The notes beneath the pieces were generated by a model. It saw only the letters and a program-made list of their open reading frames with translations. It did not search any database and had not been told where the DNA came from. The position numbers were made by a program, and so were the translations under genes. A DNA stretch of 26,500 nt from a virus, in IMG/VR virus record IMGVR_UViG_3300037847_001407, positions 491-26,990 of that record; one strand, written 5' to 3'. Of the stretch, positions 13,490 through 20,159 are shown piece by piece. The number at the start of each line of letters is the position of its first letter. Position 1 is the stretch's first letter.

Positions 13490-14170
13490 ATGACTAATAT
13501 TGTAACTGTTTCCGATACCGTTCTTGACGCAATGGCAAGCAACGAAATGCAAAACGAAGCCCTTACTGGTGAGGCAAAGGGTATCAACGAACAGCGCCAA
13601 GCGCTGAAGATGGACAGCTATTGTCAACTGATTGCTGGCATTGCCCATCACAAACTTACCGCCAAGGGTCATCTGCCAACCACCATATCAAAGGGTGTAA
13701 AAGAAATGCTGACCAACTACGTTGGCCTTACTGACAGCATGGCTGAAAAAATGCACAAGAATGCAGTCGGCGCTAGACGTGAGTTAGAAATTGGCGGCAA
13801 CAATGTCACCCCACAAATGGTGGCAGATGTTTTTGCTGGCGCTGGCATTACATCAGAAGCCAAGTTGATTAAGCTGGTTGGCGGTCAGAAGAAGCAGACC
13901 AAAATACAAAAGCTGGTTCAGCAGATTGTCGGCAAGCCGTCTAAGACTGGCAAGGCATACATTGGCGGTCTGGTAAAGACAAACGCAGACGGTAAAAAGA
14001 CCAATGAGTTTGATGAAGCCCAGCTTGAAGAGTTCAAGAATGCTCTTGAAGATGCACTGCGTGTAAGGCGTGAGGCTGAAGCCGCCGCACAAGAGGCGGC
14101 AGACAAAGCCCAAGCCGAAAATGATGCAGTCAATGAGATGACTGCCCAACTTGAAGGTCAGGCCGCTTAG
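13490..14170 (+). CDS. unknown protein upstream of MoxR ATPase
   Basis: A 226-residue protein. Residues about 15-140 are helical and globular, including LTNYVGLTDSMAEKMHKNAV and NNVTPQMVADVFAGAGITSE. Residues about 175-226 form an Ala/Glu/Gln-rich coiled coil. No family was recognised. The frame opens 18 codons earlier, but the ATG at 13490 has TTTTGGAG six bases upstream. The gene is in the same transcription unit as the MoxR and VWA genes, so it may be an adaptor or substrate-recognition partner for that pair. That is inference. The stop codon lies in the loop of a stable hairpin. Confidence 0.7.
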   Translation: MTNIVTVSDTVLDAMASNEMQNEALTGEAKGINEQRQALKMDSYCQLIAGIAHHKLTAKGHLPTTISKGVKEMLTNYVGLTDSMAEKMHKNAVGARRELEIGGNNVTPQMVADVFAGAGITSEAKLIKLVGGQKKQTKIQKLVQQIVGKPSKTGKAYIGGLVKTNADGKKTNEFDEAQLEEFKNALEDALRVRREAEAAAQEAADKAQAENDAVNEMTAQLEGQAA

Positions 14171-14178
14171 TGCGGCCT
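14160..14178 (+). repeat. intercistronic hairpin with stop codon in loop
   Basis: AGGCCGC-TTAGT-GCGGCCT; the TAG stop of the upstream gene is in the loop. It is followed by TTT, six C and TTT, a poor T-tract. A similar stop-in-loop hairpin is at 16686-16708. Confidence 0.5.
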
Positions 14179-14210
14179 TTCCCCCCTTTCAACAAAACAT
14201 GGGAGTAAAC

Positions 14211-14441
14211 ATGATTAAAAAAGAACGCCTACTGTCAGGCTTTTATGGCAGATTTTTTACTGGTTTCTTCACCAAGCAGGACGGTTCACGCCGCCCTGTC
14301 TGGGGCGTCATCAAGAATGACCCTAATGTGCCAGAACATTTGGCGGTAGTCTTTGACTTACACGCCAAGCAATATAGGCGGTTTGATATCAATCTGCCTT
14401 TCAACATTAGGTCAGGCAACAATTTTGTTGTCAGCAATTAA
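14211..14441 (+). CDS. small basic protein preceding MoxR ATPase
   Basis: A 76-residue basic protein, MIKKERLLSGFYGRFFTGFF at the start, with an aromatic-rich first third and alternating strand-like segments such as EHLAVVFDLHAKQYRRFDIN. This resembles a compact beta fold. GGGAG lies 5 bases before the ATG at 14211; an earlier in-frame ATG at 14151 overlaps the preceding gene and lacks support. No family was recognised. It lies between the helical protein and the MoxR gene in a tight operon. Confidence 0.65.
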   Translation: MIKKERLLSGFYGRFFTGFFTKQDGSRRPVWGVIKNDPNVPEHLAVVFDLHAKQYRRFDINLPFNIRSGNNFVVSN

Positions 14442-14467
14442 TTTCAACAACGCATCGGGAGTTCATT

Positions 14468-15481
14468 ATGCGTATTTCACAAGCAAAAGCCATTGTCGAG
14501 GCTTCAATCGACAGCCAAATCCAGCACGTCAATGGACGTGATGCTCAACGCCCTATTGCCTACCTTGTCGGTGGTGCTGGTCTGGGTAAAACTTCAGTCG
14601 TTCAGACTATCGCTAATGAGCGCGAGGTTGGCCTCAATATCTTATCGCTGGCTCAATATGATGCTGGCGAGTTGGCTGGCTGGCTTGTCGCTGACGGTGA
14701 CAGTATGAAGCGACTACGGCCTGATTGGATGCCAGCCGATGGTGAGGGTATCTTGTTTTTGGATGAGTTGCCGCAAGCACCTGTAGCCAATCAGAACATT
14801 GCCGCACAGTTGGTCAATGAGCGCCGTATCGGTGAGCATCGCTTGCCTGACGGCTGGTCAATCGTATGCGCTGGCAACCGTACCAGTGACAGGGCTGGCA
14901 CTAACAATATGCCAAGCCACCTCAAAGACAGGCTGTTGTTTGTCGAGGTCGAGGCTGACCTAGAGGACACTGTGGCCTATATGAACAGCGTTGATGTGTC
15001 ACCGCTAATCACTGGCTTCCTGCGGTTCCGCCCAGAGTTGCTTCACAAGTTTGACCGTGATGCTAATTCATGCCCATCACCTCGCTCATGGGAGCGTGTG
15101 GACACCATGATGAAATGGGGTCTGGATGCAGTGAACGAGCAGGAGGCTGTTGCTGGTCAGGTTGGACGTGGCGCTTGCGCTGAGTTCATGGGGTACAAGC
15201 AGATACACGATACCTGCCCTGACATTGACGCAGTGATTGCTGACCCTGACGGTGCGGCTATCAGTGAAGACCCTGCTGTATGTTATGCAGTGTCTGCCGC
15301 CTTGGCTCACAAGGCTAATGACAAGAACATTGGCAACGTCATCAAATACCTGACACGCCTACCGCACAAAGAGTTTGCGGTGTTCGCCGTCAAAGACGCA
15401 TACAACCGCAATCCTGCCATCAAACAGACACAGGCGTTTCGCCAGTTCCTGTTGTCACATGGCAAAGAGTTGATGCTCTAA
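14468..15481 (+). CDS. MoxR-type AAA+ ATPase
   Basis: A 337-residue AAA+ ATPase: Walker A GGAGLGKT at residues 35-42, Walker B ILFLDE at 95-100, sensor-1 Asn137 in AGNRTSD, and a probable Arg finger in HLKDRLLF (Arg155). The layout fits the MoxR branch, whose members usually work as ring-shaped chaperones that load metal or remodel a partner containing a VWA domain encoded next door. That partner is present 65 bases downstream. GGGAG lies about 6 bases before the ATG. The length is typical. The target in a phage infection is unknown; virion assembly, host enzyme remodelling or counter-defence are all open. Confidence 0.88.
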   Translation: MRISQAKAIVEASIDSQIQHVNGRDAQRPIAYLVGGAGLGKTSVVQTIANEREVGLNILSLAQYDAGELAGWLVADGDSMKRLRPDWMPADGEGILFLDELPQAPVANQNIAAQLVNERRIGEHRLPDGWSIVCAGNRTSDRAGTNNMPSHLKDRLLFVEVEADLEDTVAYMNSVDVSPLITGFLRFRPELLHKFDRDANSCPSPRSWERVDTMMKWGLDAVNEQEAVAGQVGRGACAEFMGYKQIHDTCPDIDAVIADPDGAAISEDPAVCYAVSAALAHKANDKNIGNVIKYLTRLPHKEFAVFAVKDAYNRNPAIKQTQAFRQFLLSHGKELML

Positions 15482-15488
15482 CATTTGA

Positions 15489-15510
15489 TGGGGCGGTTCA
15501 CGCCGCCCCA
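15489..15510 (+). repeat. intercistronic hairpin between MoxR and VWA genes
   Basis: TGGGGCGG-TTCACG-CCGCCCCA, a perfect 8-pair stem starting 7 bases after the MoxR stop codon. No T-tract. It is followed at once by a GTAC-family site. Confidence 0.55.
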
Positions 15511-15511
15511 C

Positions 15512-15527
15512 CTATACCATCGTACAA
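15512..15527. promoter_or_regulatory. GTAC-family site upstream of the VWA gene
   Basis: CTATAC-CATC-GTACAA: perfect right half, 4 of 6 on the left. It lies 7 bases upstream of the GGGAG ribosome binding site of the VWA gene. Confidence 0.4.
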
Positions 15528-15546
15528 ATTTTTCGGGAGTTCTGAC

Positions 15547-16698
15547 ATGGATGCAGAAACAAAAATCGCTCGTGCAAAGACTAGGCTAGTGCTAGACCAC
15601 CCATTCTGGGGCAGTCTGGTGCTTGGCACTGCCTTTCATAAGGATGACATACCTACCATGTGTACAAACGGTCAGTGGATAAAATGGTCTGCTGATTTTG
15701 TTGATAAGTGTTCTGACAAGAATGTCATATTCACTGTAGCGCATGAGATATCACACATATTCCTCAAGCATTGCGACCCCATCAAAGAGATTGATGGCAA
15801 GCCTGTGAATGCTGAGGTTCAAAACATGGCTATGGATTATGTAATCAATCCTATACTTATTGACGGTAATGTTGGTGAGATGCCAGAGGGCGGCCTGTAC
15901 GACCCCAAATATCATGGCTGGTCATGGCTCAAAGTTTACCGCGAGTTGATGCAGATGGATGAGAGTGAACGCCCTCAGCCACAGCCATGGGGTGGCAATG
16001 TCGGCTCACCAGAAGATGACAATGGCAATGAAATGCAAGGCTCAGAACTTGAACAGTTCAACGCTACAATAGACCAGCGTGTGTTTCTGGCCGCTACTGG
16101 CGCTCAGTCTGCTGGTAAGTTGCCATCCGCTATCGCTGAGATAGTCGAGCGTATGCGGCGCTCTAAGGTTGACTGGTGTGACGTGTTCAATCGCTTCATT
16201 GGCGGTGACCAGCCTGATGACTACACGTTCCGCAAGCCCAACAAAAAAGTCTGGTATACGCAGGGCATATACACACCCAGCATTGAAAAGATTGGTGTGG
16301 GTGATGTCGTGGTTGCTGTAGATAGCTCAGGCTCAACTGGTGGACACCATCGGGAATATTTCTTTGGTGTTCTTAATCAGGTTATCGAAGACCATAATCC
16401 TACTTCTGTTACAGTCATTACTTGTGATGCTGAGGTTCAAACCGTCAGGCGTTATGAGCAGGGTGACATTGTAGAAGACATGGATGTTAAGGGTAACGGT
16501 GGCACTAGAGTGGAGCCAGTGTTCAGATATGTCAGTGAAGAAAATATCAAGTGCGATGCTCTTGTGTATCTCACAGACATGGGCATCTGGGATTTTCCAG
16601 ACAACACGCCTGACTATCCTGTGCTGTGGGTGTCAACAGACCCACAGTGCAATGACGCACCATTTGGTGAGACAACACGCATTGAGGTGGCGGCATAG
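15547..16698 (+). CDS. metallopeptidase-like / VWA protein (DUF2201 type), MoxR partner
   Basis: A 383-residue two-domain protein. The N-terminal domain has the zinc-protease signature HEISH at residues 66-70 in FTVAHEISHIFLKH, as in the putative metallopeptidase domain of DUF2201. The C-terminal domain is VWA-like with an intact metal-ion-dependent adhesion site: DSSGS at 259-263, Thr320 in NGGTR and Asp344 in LTDMG. A Pro/Gly/Asn/Glu-rich linker spans about 145-180. GGGAG lies 6-7 bases before the ATG. MoxR ATPases act on such VWA proteins. Whether the peptidase is active is unknown, but the catalytic residues visible are retained. Confidence 0.85.
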   Translation: MDAETKIARAKTRLVLDHPFWGSLVLGTAFHKDDIPTMCTNGQWIKWSADFVDKCSDKNVIFTVAHEISHIFLKHCDPIKEIDGKPVNAEVQNMAMDYVINPILIDGNVGEMPEGGLYDPKYHGWSWLKVYRELMQMDESERPQPQPWGGNVGSPEDDNGNEMQGSELEQFNATIDQRVFLAATGAQSAGKLPSAIAEIVERMRRSKVDWCDVFNRFIGGDQPDDYTFRKPNKKVWYTQGIYTPSIEKIGVGDVVVAVDSSGSTGGHHREYFFGVLNQVIEDHNPTSVTVITCDAEVQTVRRYEQGDIVEDMDVKGNGGTRVEPVFRYVSEENIKCDALVYLTDMGIWDFPDNTPDYPVLWVSTDPQCNDAPFGETTRIEVAA

Positions 16699-16708
16699 TG
16701 CCGTCACC
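16686..16708 (+). repeat. intercistronic hairpin with stop codon as loop
   Basis: GGTGGCGGCA-TAG-TGCCGTCACC, a 10-pair stem (one G-U) whose three-base loop is the stop codon of the VWA gene. It is followed by CTTTCAT and then an AGGAG ribosome binding site. Confidence 0.55.
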
Positions 16709-16732
16709 CTTTCATCTAATAGGAGACAATAA

Positions 16733-17545
16733 ATGAAATACACGATTGAAATGCACAGGCGTATGCAGTTTATCAAACAGCAGATTGCTGAGTGCCAACG
16801 TCAGTGGGCAGATGTAATGCCCAAAAATGTATCTGGGCAGATTGCCAAACATGGCAAGTACAGCTATCGCTCCAAGGGTGAGACAGCTAAACAGATAGAA
16901 GAAACAGAAGACTTCCTGAGAAAAGAGACTGGTAGCAGGGATGTATGGGATGGGGTTACATCTTATTTGCATGAATTACGCAACAGCATACGTCACATTC
17001 GTAGTGAGTTGCGAGGCAATGTCGAAGAGTATGCGCCTGTCAAACGCGCAGGTGACTACGCCAAAAGACGTGCTGATGACTTGCTATCTAACGCATTCCC
17101 ACGCACAAACATAGACCTGCATATCGGCGCTGGTTATGAGGTTGGAGCGCAACACAATGACGCAAGCACGAAATGGAATTTACGCAATGACGTAACGGTC
17201 GGCATGGCGTGGTTCAAGTCTGTCGGTAAGCGTGGCTTTGGCTTGATAAAAGCGCCAGAGGGTACGCTGTTTGTTCTTAGGTGCAAGCCTCGCTCTGTTA
17301 AGTATGTAGACGAAGATGGTATGAACGCTTTTGAAGTTCAAGCTGTCGGGTTCAAGCATGGCAAGTGCTACGACATGAACGGCTGGCTGGTGACCCATCA
17401 GTCCAGTGACCACAGCCACAAGTTGCCATTGGTCTGCAAGCATACTGGTAGCATGGATATTCCTCATGCTTTCGGTGTCAATCTGGGCAAGGCTCACAAA
17501 CTGTTGCAACGGCGTACTGTTGCACACCTAACCAAGCAACTTTGA
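16733..17545 (+). CDS. unknown 270-residue protein, last large gene of MoxR operon
   Basis: Residues 1-115 are basic and helical, probably coiled coil (FIKQQIAECQRQWADVMPKN; LHELRNSIRHIRSELRGNVE). Residues about 120-270 look like a mixed alpha/beta domain with many His and Lys. No family was recognised. AGGAG lies about 7 bases before the ATG. Its place directly behind the VWA gene, with no promoter between, suggests a role with the MoxR/VWA pair, as substrate, adaptor or effector. That is inference from context. Confidence 0.65.
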   Translation: MKYTIEMHRRMQFIKQQIAECQRQWADVMPKNVSGQIAKHGKYSYRSKGETAKQIEETEDFLRKETGSRDVWDGVTSYLHELRNSIRHIRSELRGNVEEYAPVKRAGDYAKRRADDLLSNAFPRTNIDLHIGAGYEVGAQHNDASTKWNLRNDVTVGMAWFKSVGKRGFGLIKAPEGTLFVLRCKPRSVKYVDEDGMNAFEVQAVGFKHGKCYDMNGWLVTHQSSDHSHKLPLVCKHTGSMDIPHAFGVNLGKAHKLLQRRTVAHLTKQL

Positions 17546-17554
17546 TAAGGAGAT

Positions 17555-17570
17555 TTGTACGATGGTGCAA
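17555..17570. promoter_or_regulatory. GTAC-family site overlapping a start codon
   Basis: TTGTAC-GATG-GTGCAA (one mismatch). The start codon of the next gene (17562-17564) lies in the spacer and AAGGAG (17547-17552) lies just upstream. A bound protein, or the hairpin formed in RNA, would therefore cover the translation start. Confidence 0.5.
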
Positions 17571-17774
17571 CACAAACCAATAGTTAATTGCATAGGTCAA
17601 ACTCAAGAGCAAATTGACAATGCAAATCACGCTGTCACCATTATCTGGGGAACGTGTGAAGACAAAACAGAAACATATGCCTTTGATACTGAAGAAGACA
17701 AAGAGATGTTTTTGTTGGGTGTTGATGCCGCCTGTGGGTGGCTTGAGTATCATATCGAGGGAGATGACGTATGA
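17562..17774 (+). CDS. small acidic phage protein, unknown function
   Basis: A 70-residue acidic protein with YAFDTEEDKEMFLLGVDAAC then GWLEYHI. The motif F-T-E-E--FL-GVDAA-GW recurs, as I recall, in short phage proteins of unknown function. AAGGAG lies 9 bases before the ATG. Its stop overlaps the next start as ATGA within a 24-base sequence that is repeated at the next junction. Confidence 0.7.
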   Translation: MVQHKPIVNCIGQTQEQIDNANHAVTIIWGTCEDKTETYAFDTEEDKEMFLLGVDAACGWLEYHIEGDDV

Positions 17775-17944
17775 TTGAAGTATACGCAGAAAGCAAAAGC
17801 CACGCTGAGTTATGGGCTACATTTCAAACTGAGAAGCTATATAATCTATGCCTACCTGCGTTGGAAAAAATAGCCAGTGAAATGGGTATGATTATCACAG
17901 AAAGTGTAAAGGACAATGAACATACCGAAGGAGATGACGTATGA
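17771..17944 (+). CDS. small acidic protein, unknown function
   Basis: A 57-residue helical acidic protein starting MIEVYAESKSHAELWATFQT and ending EHTEGDDV. The ATG overlaps the previous stop (ATGA) with GGAG nine bases upstream, and its own stop overlaps the next start in the same way. Its last residues (EGDDV) copy the end of the preceding protein because the coupling sequence is duplicated. No family was recognised. Confidence 0.65.
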   Translation: MIEVYAESKSHAELWATFQTEKLYNLCLPALEKIASEMGMIITESVKDNEHTEGDDV

Positions 17945-18141
17945 GTAACAATAAAGCGCCGTTAAAGTTATCCCCATTAGAGGCTAACGCTATTATGATA
18001 ATGCTAGACGCTGAAATGCAAACAATCTTTGACGAGGGCATTGACCCTATAGCAGATTGGGAACTTATACATTTCCATGCGTATCAACTTCTTGCGTATC
18101 AAAAATTCAAACAGTGGTATGTGGAGAACCATAATGATTAG
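17941..18141 (+). CDS. small helical protein, unknown function
   Basis: A 66-residue protein starting MSNNKAPLKLSPLEANAIMI and predicted to be largely helical, with an aromatic-rich C-terminus. The start is the second copy of the duplicated GGAGATGACGTATGA junction. It overlaps the next gene by 8 bases. No family was recognised. Confidence 0.62.
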   Translation: MSNNKAPLKLSPLEANAIMIMLDAEMQTIFDEGIDPIADWELIHFHAYQLLAYQKFKQWYVENHND

Positions 18142-18388
18142 TTGGCACAATGCACCAAACTACCGATACAACGGCTATCGGTATGTTCCTGATATAGACG
18201 AGGATGACGAGGGCATACGCAAGGCGTGGCACAATGTTTACAAGGTCGAGGACATTGACCCAAACAAAGATGCCCAACACCCTGTGTTGCCTGACTTCAC
18301 CATTGACGCATCGCCTTACAGATGGCTAACATATGATGAGTTCACTTATCATGTGGATATGATGAGAGGGAATGTTTATGATGACTAG
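18134..18388 (+). CDS. small Asp/Tyr-rich protein, unknown function
   Basis: An 84-residue protein starting MISWHNAPNYRYNGYRYVPD, followed by an acidic IDEDDEGI stretch. The ATG at 18134 has GGAG about 6-7 bases upstream; the frame extends 19 codons earlier inside the previous gene without support. It overlaps both neighbours. No family was recognised. Confidence 0.62.
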   Translation: MISWHNAPNYRYNGYRYVPDIDEDDEGIRKAWHNVYKVEDIDPNKDAQHPVLPDFTIDASPYRWLTYDEFTYHVDMMRGNVYDD

Positions 18389-18557
18389 GTTTATGATGTG
18401 GTGCTACACTTGGGTGCTTGGCCTCGTAGTAATGATGGCTGGCACTGGCGCAATCGAAGACCCAAATGGTCATTTGATTGCTGGTATTATCGTTGCATAC
18501 ACTGGGTGTGGAATGATGATAGTAGCAACTATTCAACTGACCAGAAAGAGACGATAA
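18378..18557 (+). CDS. small membrane protein, two predicted helices
   Basis: A 59-residue hydrophobic protein. Segments MMWCYTWVLGLVVMMAG and LIAGIIVAYTGCGMMIVATI look like two transmembrane helices joined by a short polar turn (EDPNGH), and the C-terminus RKRR is basic and probably cytoplasmic. ATG codons occur at 18372, 18378 and 18381; GAGGG at 18366-18370 is best spaced for 18378. It overlaps the preceding gene by 11 bases. A small two-helix phage protein could be a holin-like, superinfection-exclusion or membrane-modifying factor; no lysis partner is visible, so none is assigned. Confidence 0.62.
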   Translation: MMTRFMMWCYTWVLGLVVMMAGTGAIEDPNGHLIAGIIVAYTGCGMMIVATIQLTRKRR

Positions 18558-18559
18558 CG

Positions 18560-18717
18560 GTTACCTAGTGTGGGTTGTTGTTGACAGGCGGCGTGGTGCG
18601 TCTGGAGAAAGTTGTGAAGTTTCCACACTAGGGTGACTGTTCTCCGACTTCACAGCACACCACAACAACTTGAGGGGGGCGGTTTGTCATGTGCCGCCCC
18701 TCTCTACTTATTTTTTA
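18560..18717 (+). ncRNA. structured RNA with mutually exclusive stems and terminator
   Basis: Stem A: GTTACCTAGTGTGG (18560-18573) with CCACACTAGGGTGAC (18623-18637), 14 pairs and one bulge. Alternative set: GTTGTTGT/ACAACAAC (18574-18581, 18662-18669), GTGGTG/CACCAC (18593-18598, 18658-18663) and TGTGAAGT/ACTTCACA (18613-18620, 18647-18654). GGAGAA/TTCTCC (18604-18609, 18640-18645) crosses the last of these. The sets cross, so they form a pseudoknot or a two-state switch. A GC-rich terminator closes the element. Confidence 0.55.
18672..18717 (+). terminator. intrinsic terminator of the MoxR/small-gene operon
   Basis: GAGGGG(GG)CGG pairs with CCGCCCCTC (18694-18702), followed by TCTACTTATTTTTTATTT. 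The T-rich tract starts a few bases after the stem. It ends the rightward operon begun at 12944. Confidence 0.7.
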
Positions 18718-18718
18718 T

Positions 18719-18735
18719 TTATACGATTAGTACAA
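18719..18735. promoter_or_regulatory. GTAC-family site after the terminator
   Basis: TTATAC-GATTA-GTACAA (one mismatch, 5-base spacer). It lies directly after the terminator and about 100 bases before the ParB-like gene, a typical operator position. Confidence 0.5.
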
Positions 18736-18747
18736 ATTTCCTGTGGA

Positions 18748-18784
18748 TTGCCCACCACTGGGAGACATGAACGCCCTTGGGCAA
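18748..18784 (+). repeat. leader hairpin before the ParB-like gene
   Basis: TTGCCCA (18748-18754) pairs with TGGGCAA (18778-18784); the loop contains the GGGAG and ATG of a 25-codon upstream frame. Folding would hide that start. Confidence 0.4.
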
Positions 18785-18844
18785 GGCAACCTAATCCCCC
18801 TACAAACGGACTGGGGAGAAAGGCAAGGTGATACCTATGAATAA
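18767..18844 (+). CDS. possible 25-codon upstream frame (leader peptide)
   Basis: ATG at 18767-18769 opens 25 codons, MNALGQGNLIPLQTDWGERQ then GDTYE, ending 8 bases inside the ParB-like gene. A GGGAG lies only two bases upstream, closer than ideal. The overlap suggests translational coupling. It could be a chance frame; confidence is low. Confidence 0.3.
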   Translation: MNALGQGNLIPLQTDWGERQGDTYE

Positions 18845-19742
18845 GGTATCGAAAAAGAGGCGCGTAAGTGCCAACATGAAACTTGACGAGCAGAAATCTA
18901 GTTTATCCTCGTTGATTTCAAACCCACCTGAGAACACACGCATTATCGAGTTTTCACCAGAACTCGCATCGTATGTTCTTGAAAACCTCAACATCAACAA
19001 TCGGACAAAGAAGCCAAAGAACATCAAGCGCTACGCTAATGATATGGCAACTGGCAACTGGTCGCTGACAGGAGATACTCTTCAGTTTTCAAAGAAGGGT
19101 ATCTTGATGAACGGTCAGAACCGCCTGTCTGCTTGTGTCAAGGCTGGCGTTCCTTTTGTCACTCATGTGGCATTTGGGATTGAGGCCACAAGTCGCGTCC
19201 ATATGGATGTTGGGAAAGTGCGTAACAACGCTGACCTGTTTCATGGAGAGGGAGTGCCTTATCCAAACGAAACTGGTAAGGGTATTCGCATGATTATGGC
19301 ATGGAAGTCTGGCAAGACTGACGCGAGGGGCATTGACCTCGACTTGCGCGAGATGTTGGAATTGTACAACAATGTAATCGACAAGTCAGTTCTTGAACTT
19401 TGCATTAAGAAAGCCAAGGCTGTGAAGAGGCACACTTCCTATCCCGAAGCACACCTTATTGCTTTAATGTATTTTGCATGGAAGCAAGGCCATTCGGAAA
19501 AGGTTAAGAAGTTTATGGATGACCTGATTGCTGGGTACGGTAACGGCCCTCGCTCTCCTGTTCGTCTATTACTGTCAACCGTGTCTCGCTTGCGTATGGA
19601 TAGGTTTACTACAATTACACCTCATATGTACGCAATCATGCTTACTCGTTCATGGAATAATTACTTGGACGGCAGGGCGTCAAAGGTGTCAGATATGAAT
19701 GTGACACTCGATGACCCCTTACCAATAGACACATCCATGTAA
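18837..19742 (+). CDS. ParB/Srx-like domain protein
   Basis: A 301-residue protein. The core TGNWSLTGDTLQFSKKGILM then NGQNRLSACVKAG (residues 72-104) matches the ParB/sulfiredoxin-like pattern GxW...G..I...G.L.NGQHRL.A seen in phage ParB-like proteins, with Asn in place of the usual His. A basic N-terminus (residues 1-20) and a helical C-terminal half follow the usual plan. Family members bind DNA or nucleotide and may nick DNA; the phage role is unknown. The ATG at 18837 has AAGG eight bases upstream; a GTG at 18828 is an alternative. It has its own control region and is followed by a convergent terminator. Confidence 0.72.
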   Translation: MNKVSKKRRVSANMKLDEQKSSLSSLISNPPENTRIIEFSPELASYVLENLNINNRTKKPKNIKRYANDMATGNWSLTGDTLQFSKKGILMNGQNRLSACVKAGVPFVTHVAFGIEATSRVHMDVGKVRNNADLFHGEGVPYPNETGKGIRMIMAWKSGKTDARGIDLDLREMLELYNNVIDKSVLELCIKKAKAVKRHTSYPEAHLIALMYFAWKQGHSEKVKKFMDDLIAGYGNGPRSPVRLLLSTVSRLRMDRFTTITPHMYAIMLTRSWNNYLDGRASKVSDMNVTLDDPLPIDTSM

Positions 19743-19758
19743 TTGCAAAATTCATGCC

Positions 19759-19792
19759 AAAAAAGAGGGAGCGGCGTTTACACGCCGCCCCC
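19759..19792 (-). terminator. intrinsic terminator of the primase operon
   Basis: On the minus strand GGGGGCGGCGT (19792-19782) pairs with ACGCCGCTCCC (19777-19767), 11 pairs with one G-U and loop GTAA, followed by TCTTTTTTGG. It lies between the converging ParB-like and DUF6378-like genes. A second hairpin, CGGTTAT-ATCA-ATAACCG, lies at 19814-19831. Confidence 0.8.
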
Positions 19793-19854
19793 TGTAGTGT
19801 CGGGAGGAAACCACGGTTATATCAATAACCGCTTCAATTATGACGTTAGACTAT

Positions 19855-20151
19855 CTAATCTTTAGGGTCAACATTAAAACACTCAACCCCTGCCGCCGCA
19901 TATCCTGCCTTATCAAGATAACTATCCCAATGCTCAGGGCTTTCTATAAGCCTAGCTGTCTTCACCAAGTCCATCATCAGGCCATGGTCGAGCGGAGTTA
20001 TCTCTTCCCCATCTTTAAGTTTGTGACCTAAGTAAGCAGTCCATAAATTAGCAATGCGTGTCCAGTTTTCCAAAGGTGAGCCGTAATGGTCGCCACGCGC
20101 ATCTATAATTGACTTTGCTTCTTCCAATAATATTTTGCCTTTTCTATCCAT
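19855..20151 (-). CDS. DUF6378-like phage protein
   Basis: A 98-residue protein. LLEEAKSIIDARGDHYGSPL then ENWTRIANLWTAYLGHKL, and HGLMMDLVKTARLIE then HWDSYLDKAGYAAAG, match the DUF6378 pattern (a repeated helical protein with Y-G-P--N, LW-AYL and K-ARL motifs). The function is unknown; the all-helical plan loosely recalls MazG-type pyrophosphatases, but the metal-binding ExxE motifs are not clear. GGGGA lies four bases before the ATG. It follows the primase-helicase gene by eight bases in the replication operon. Confidence 0.78.
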   Translation of the reverse strand: MDRKGKILLEEAKSIIDARGDHYGSPLENWTRIANLWTAYLGHKLKDGEEITPLDHGLMMDLVKTARLIESPEHWDSYLDKAGYAAAGVECFNVDPKD

Positions 20152-20159
20152 AGCTTCCC

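Noticed and set aside
19855-20151. MazG nucleotide pyrophosphohydrolase
   Set aside because: It is helical and similar in size, but the expected paired ExxE metal-binding motifs are not clear; the DUF6378 pattern fits better.
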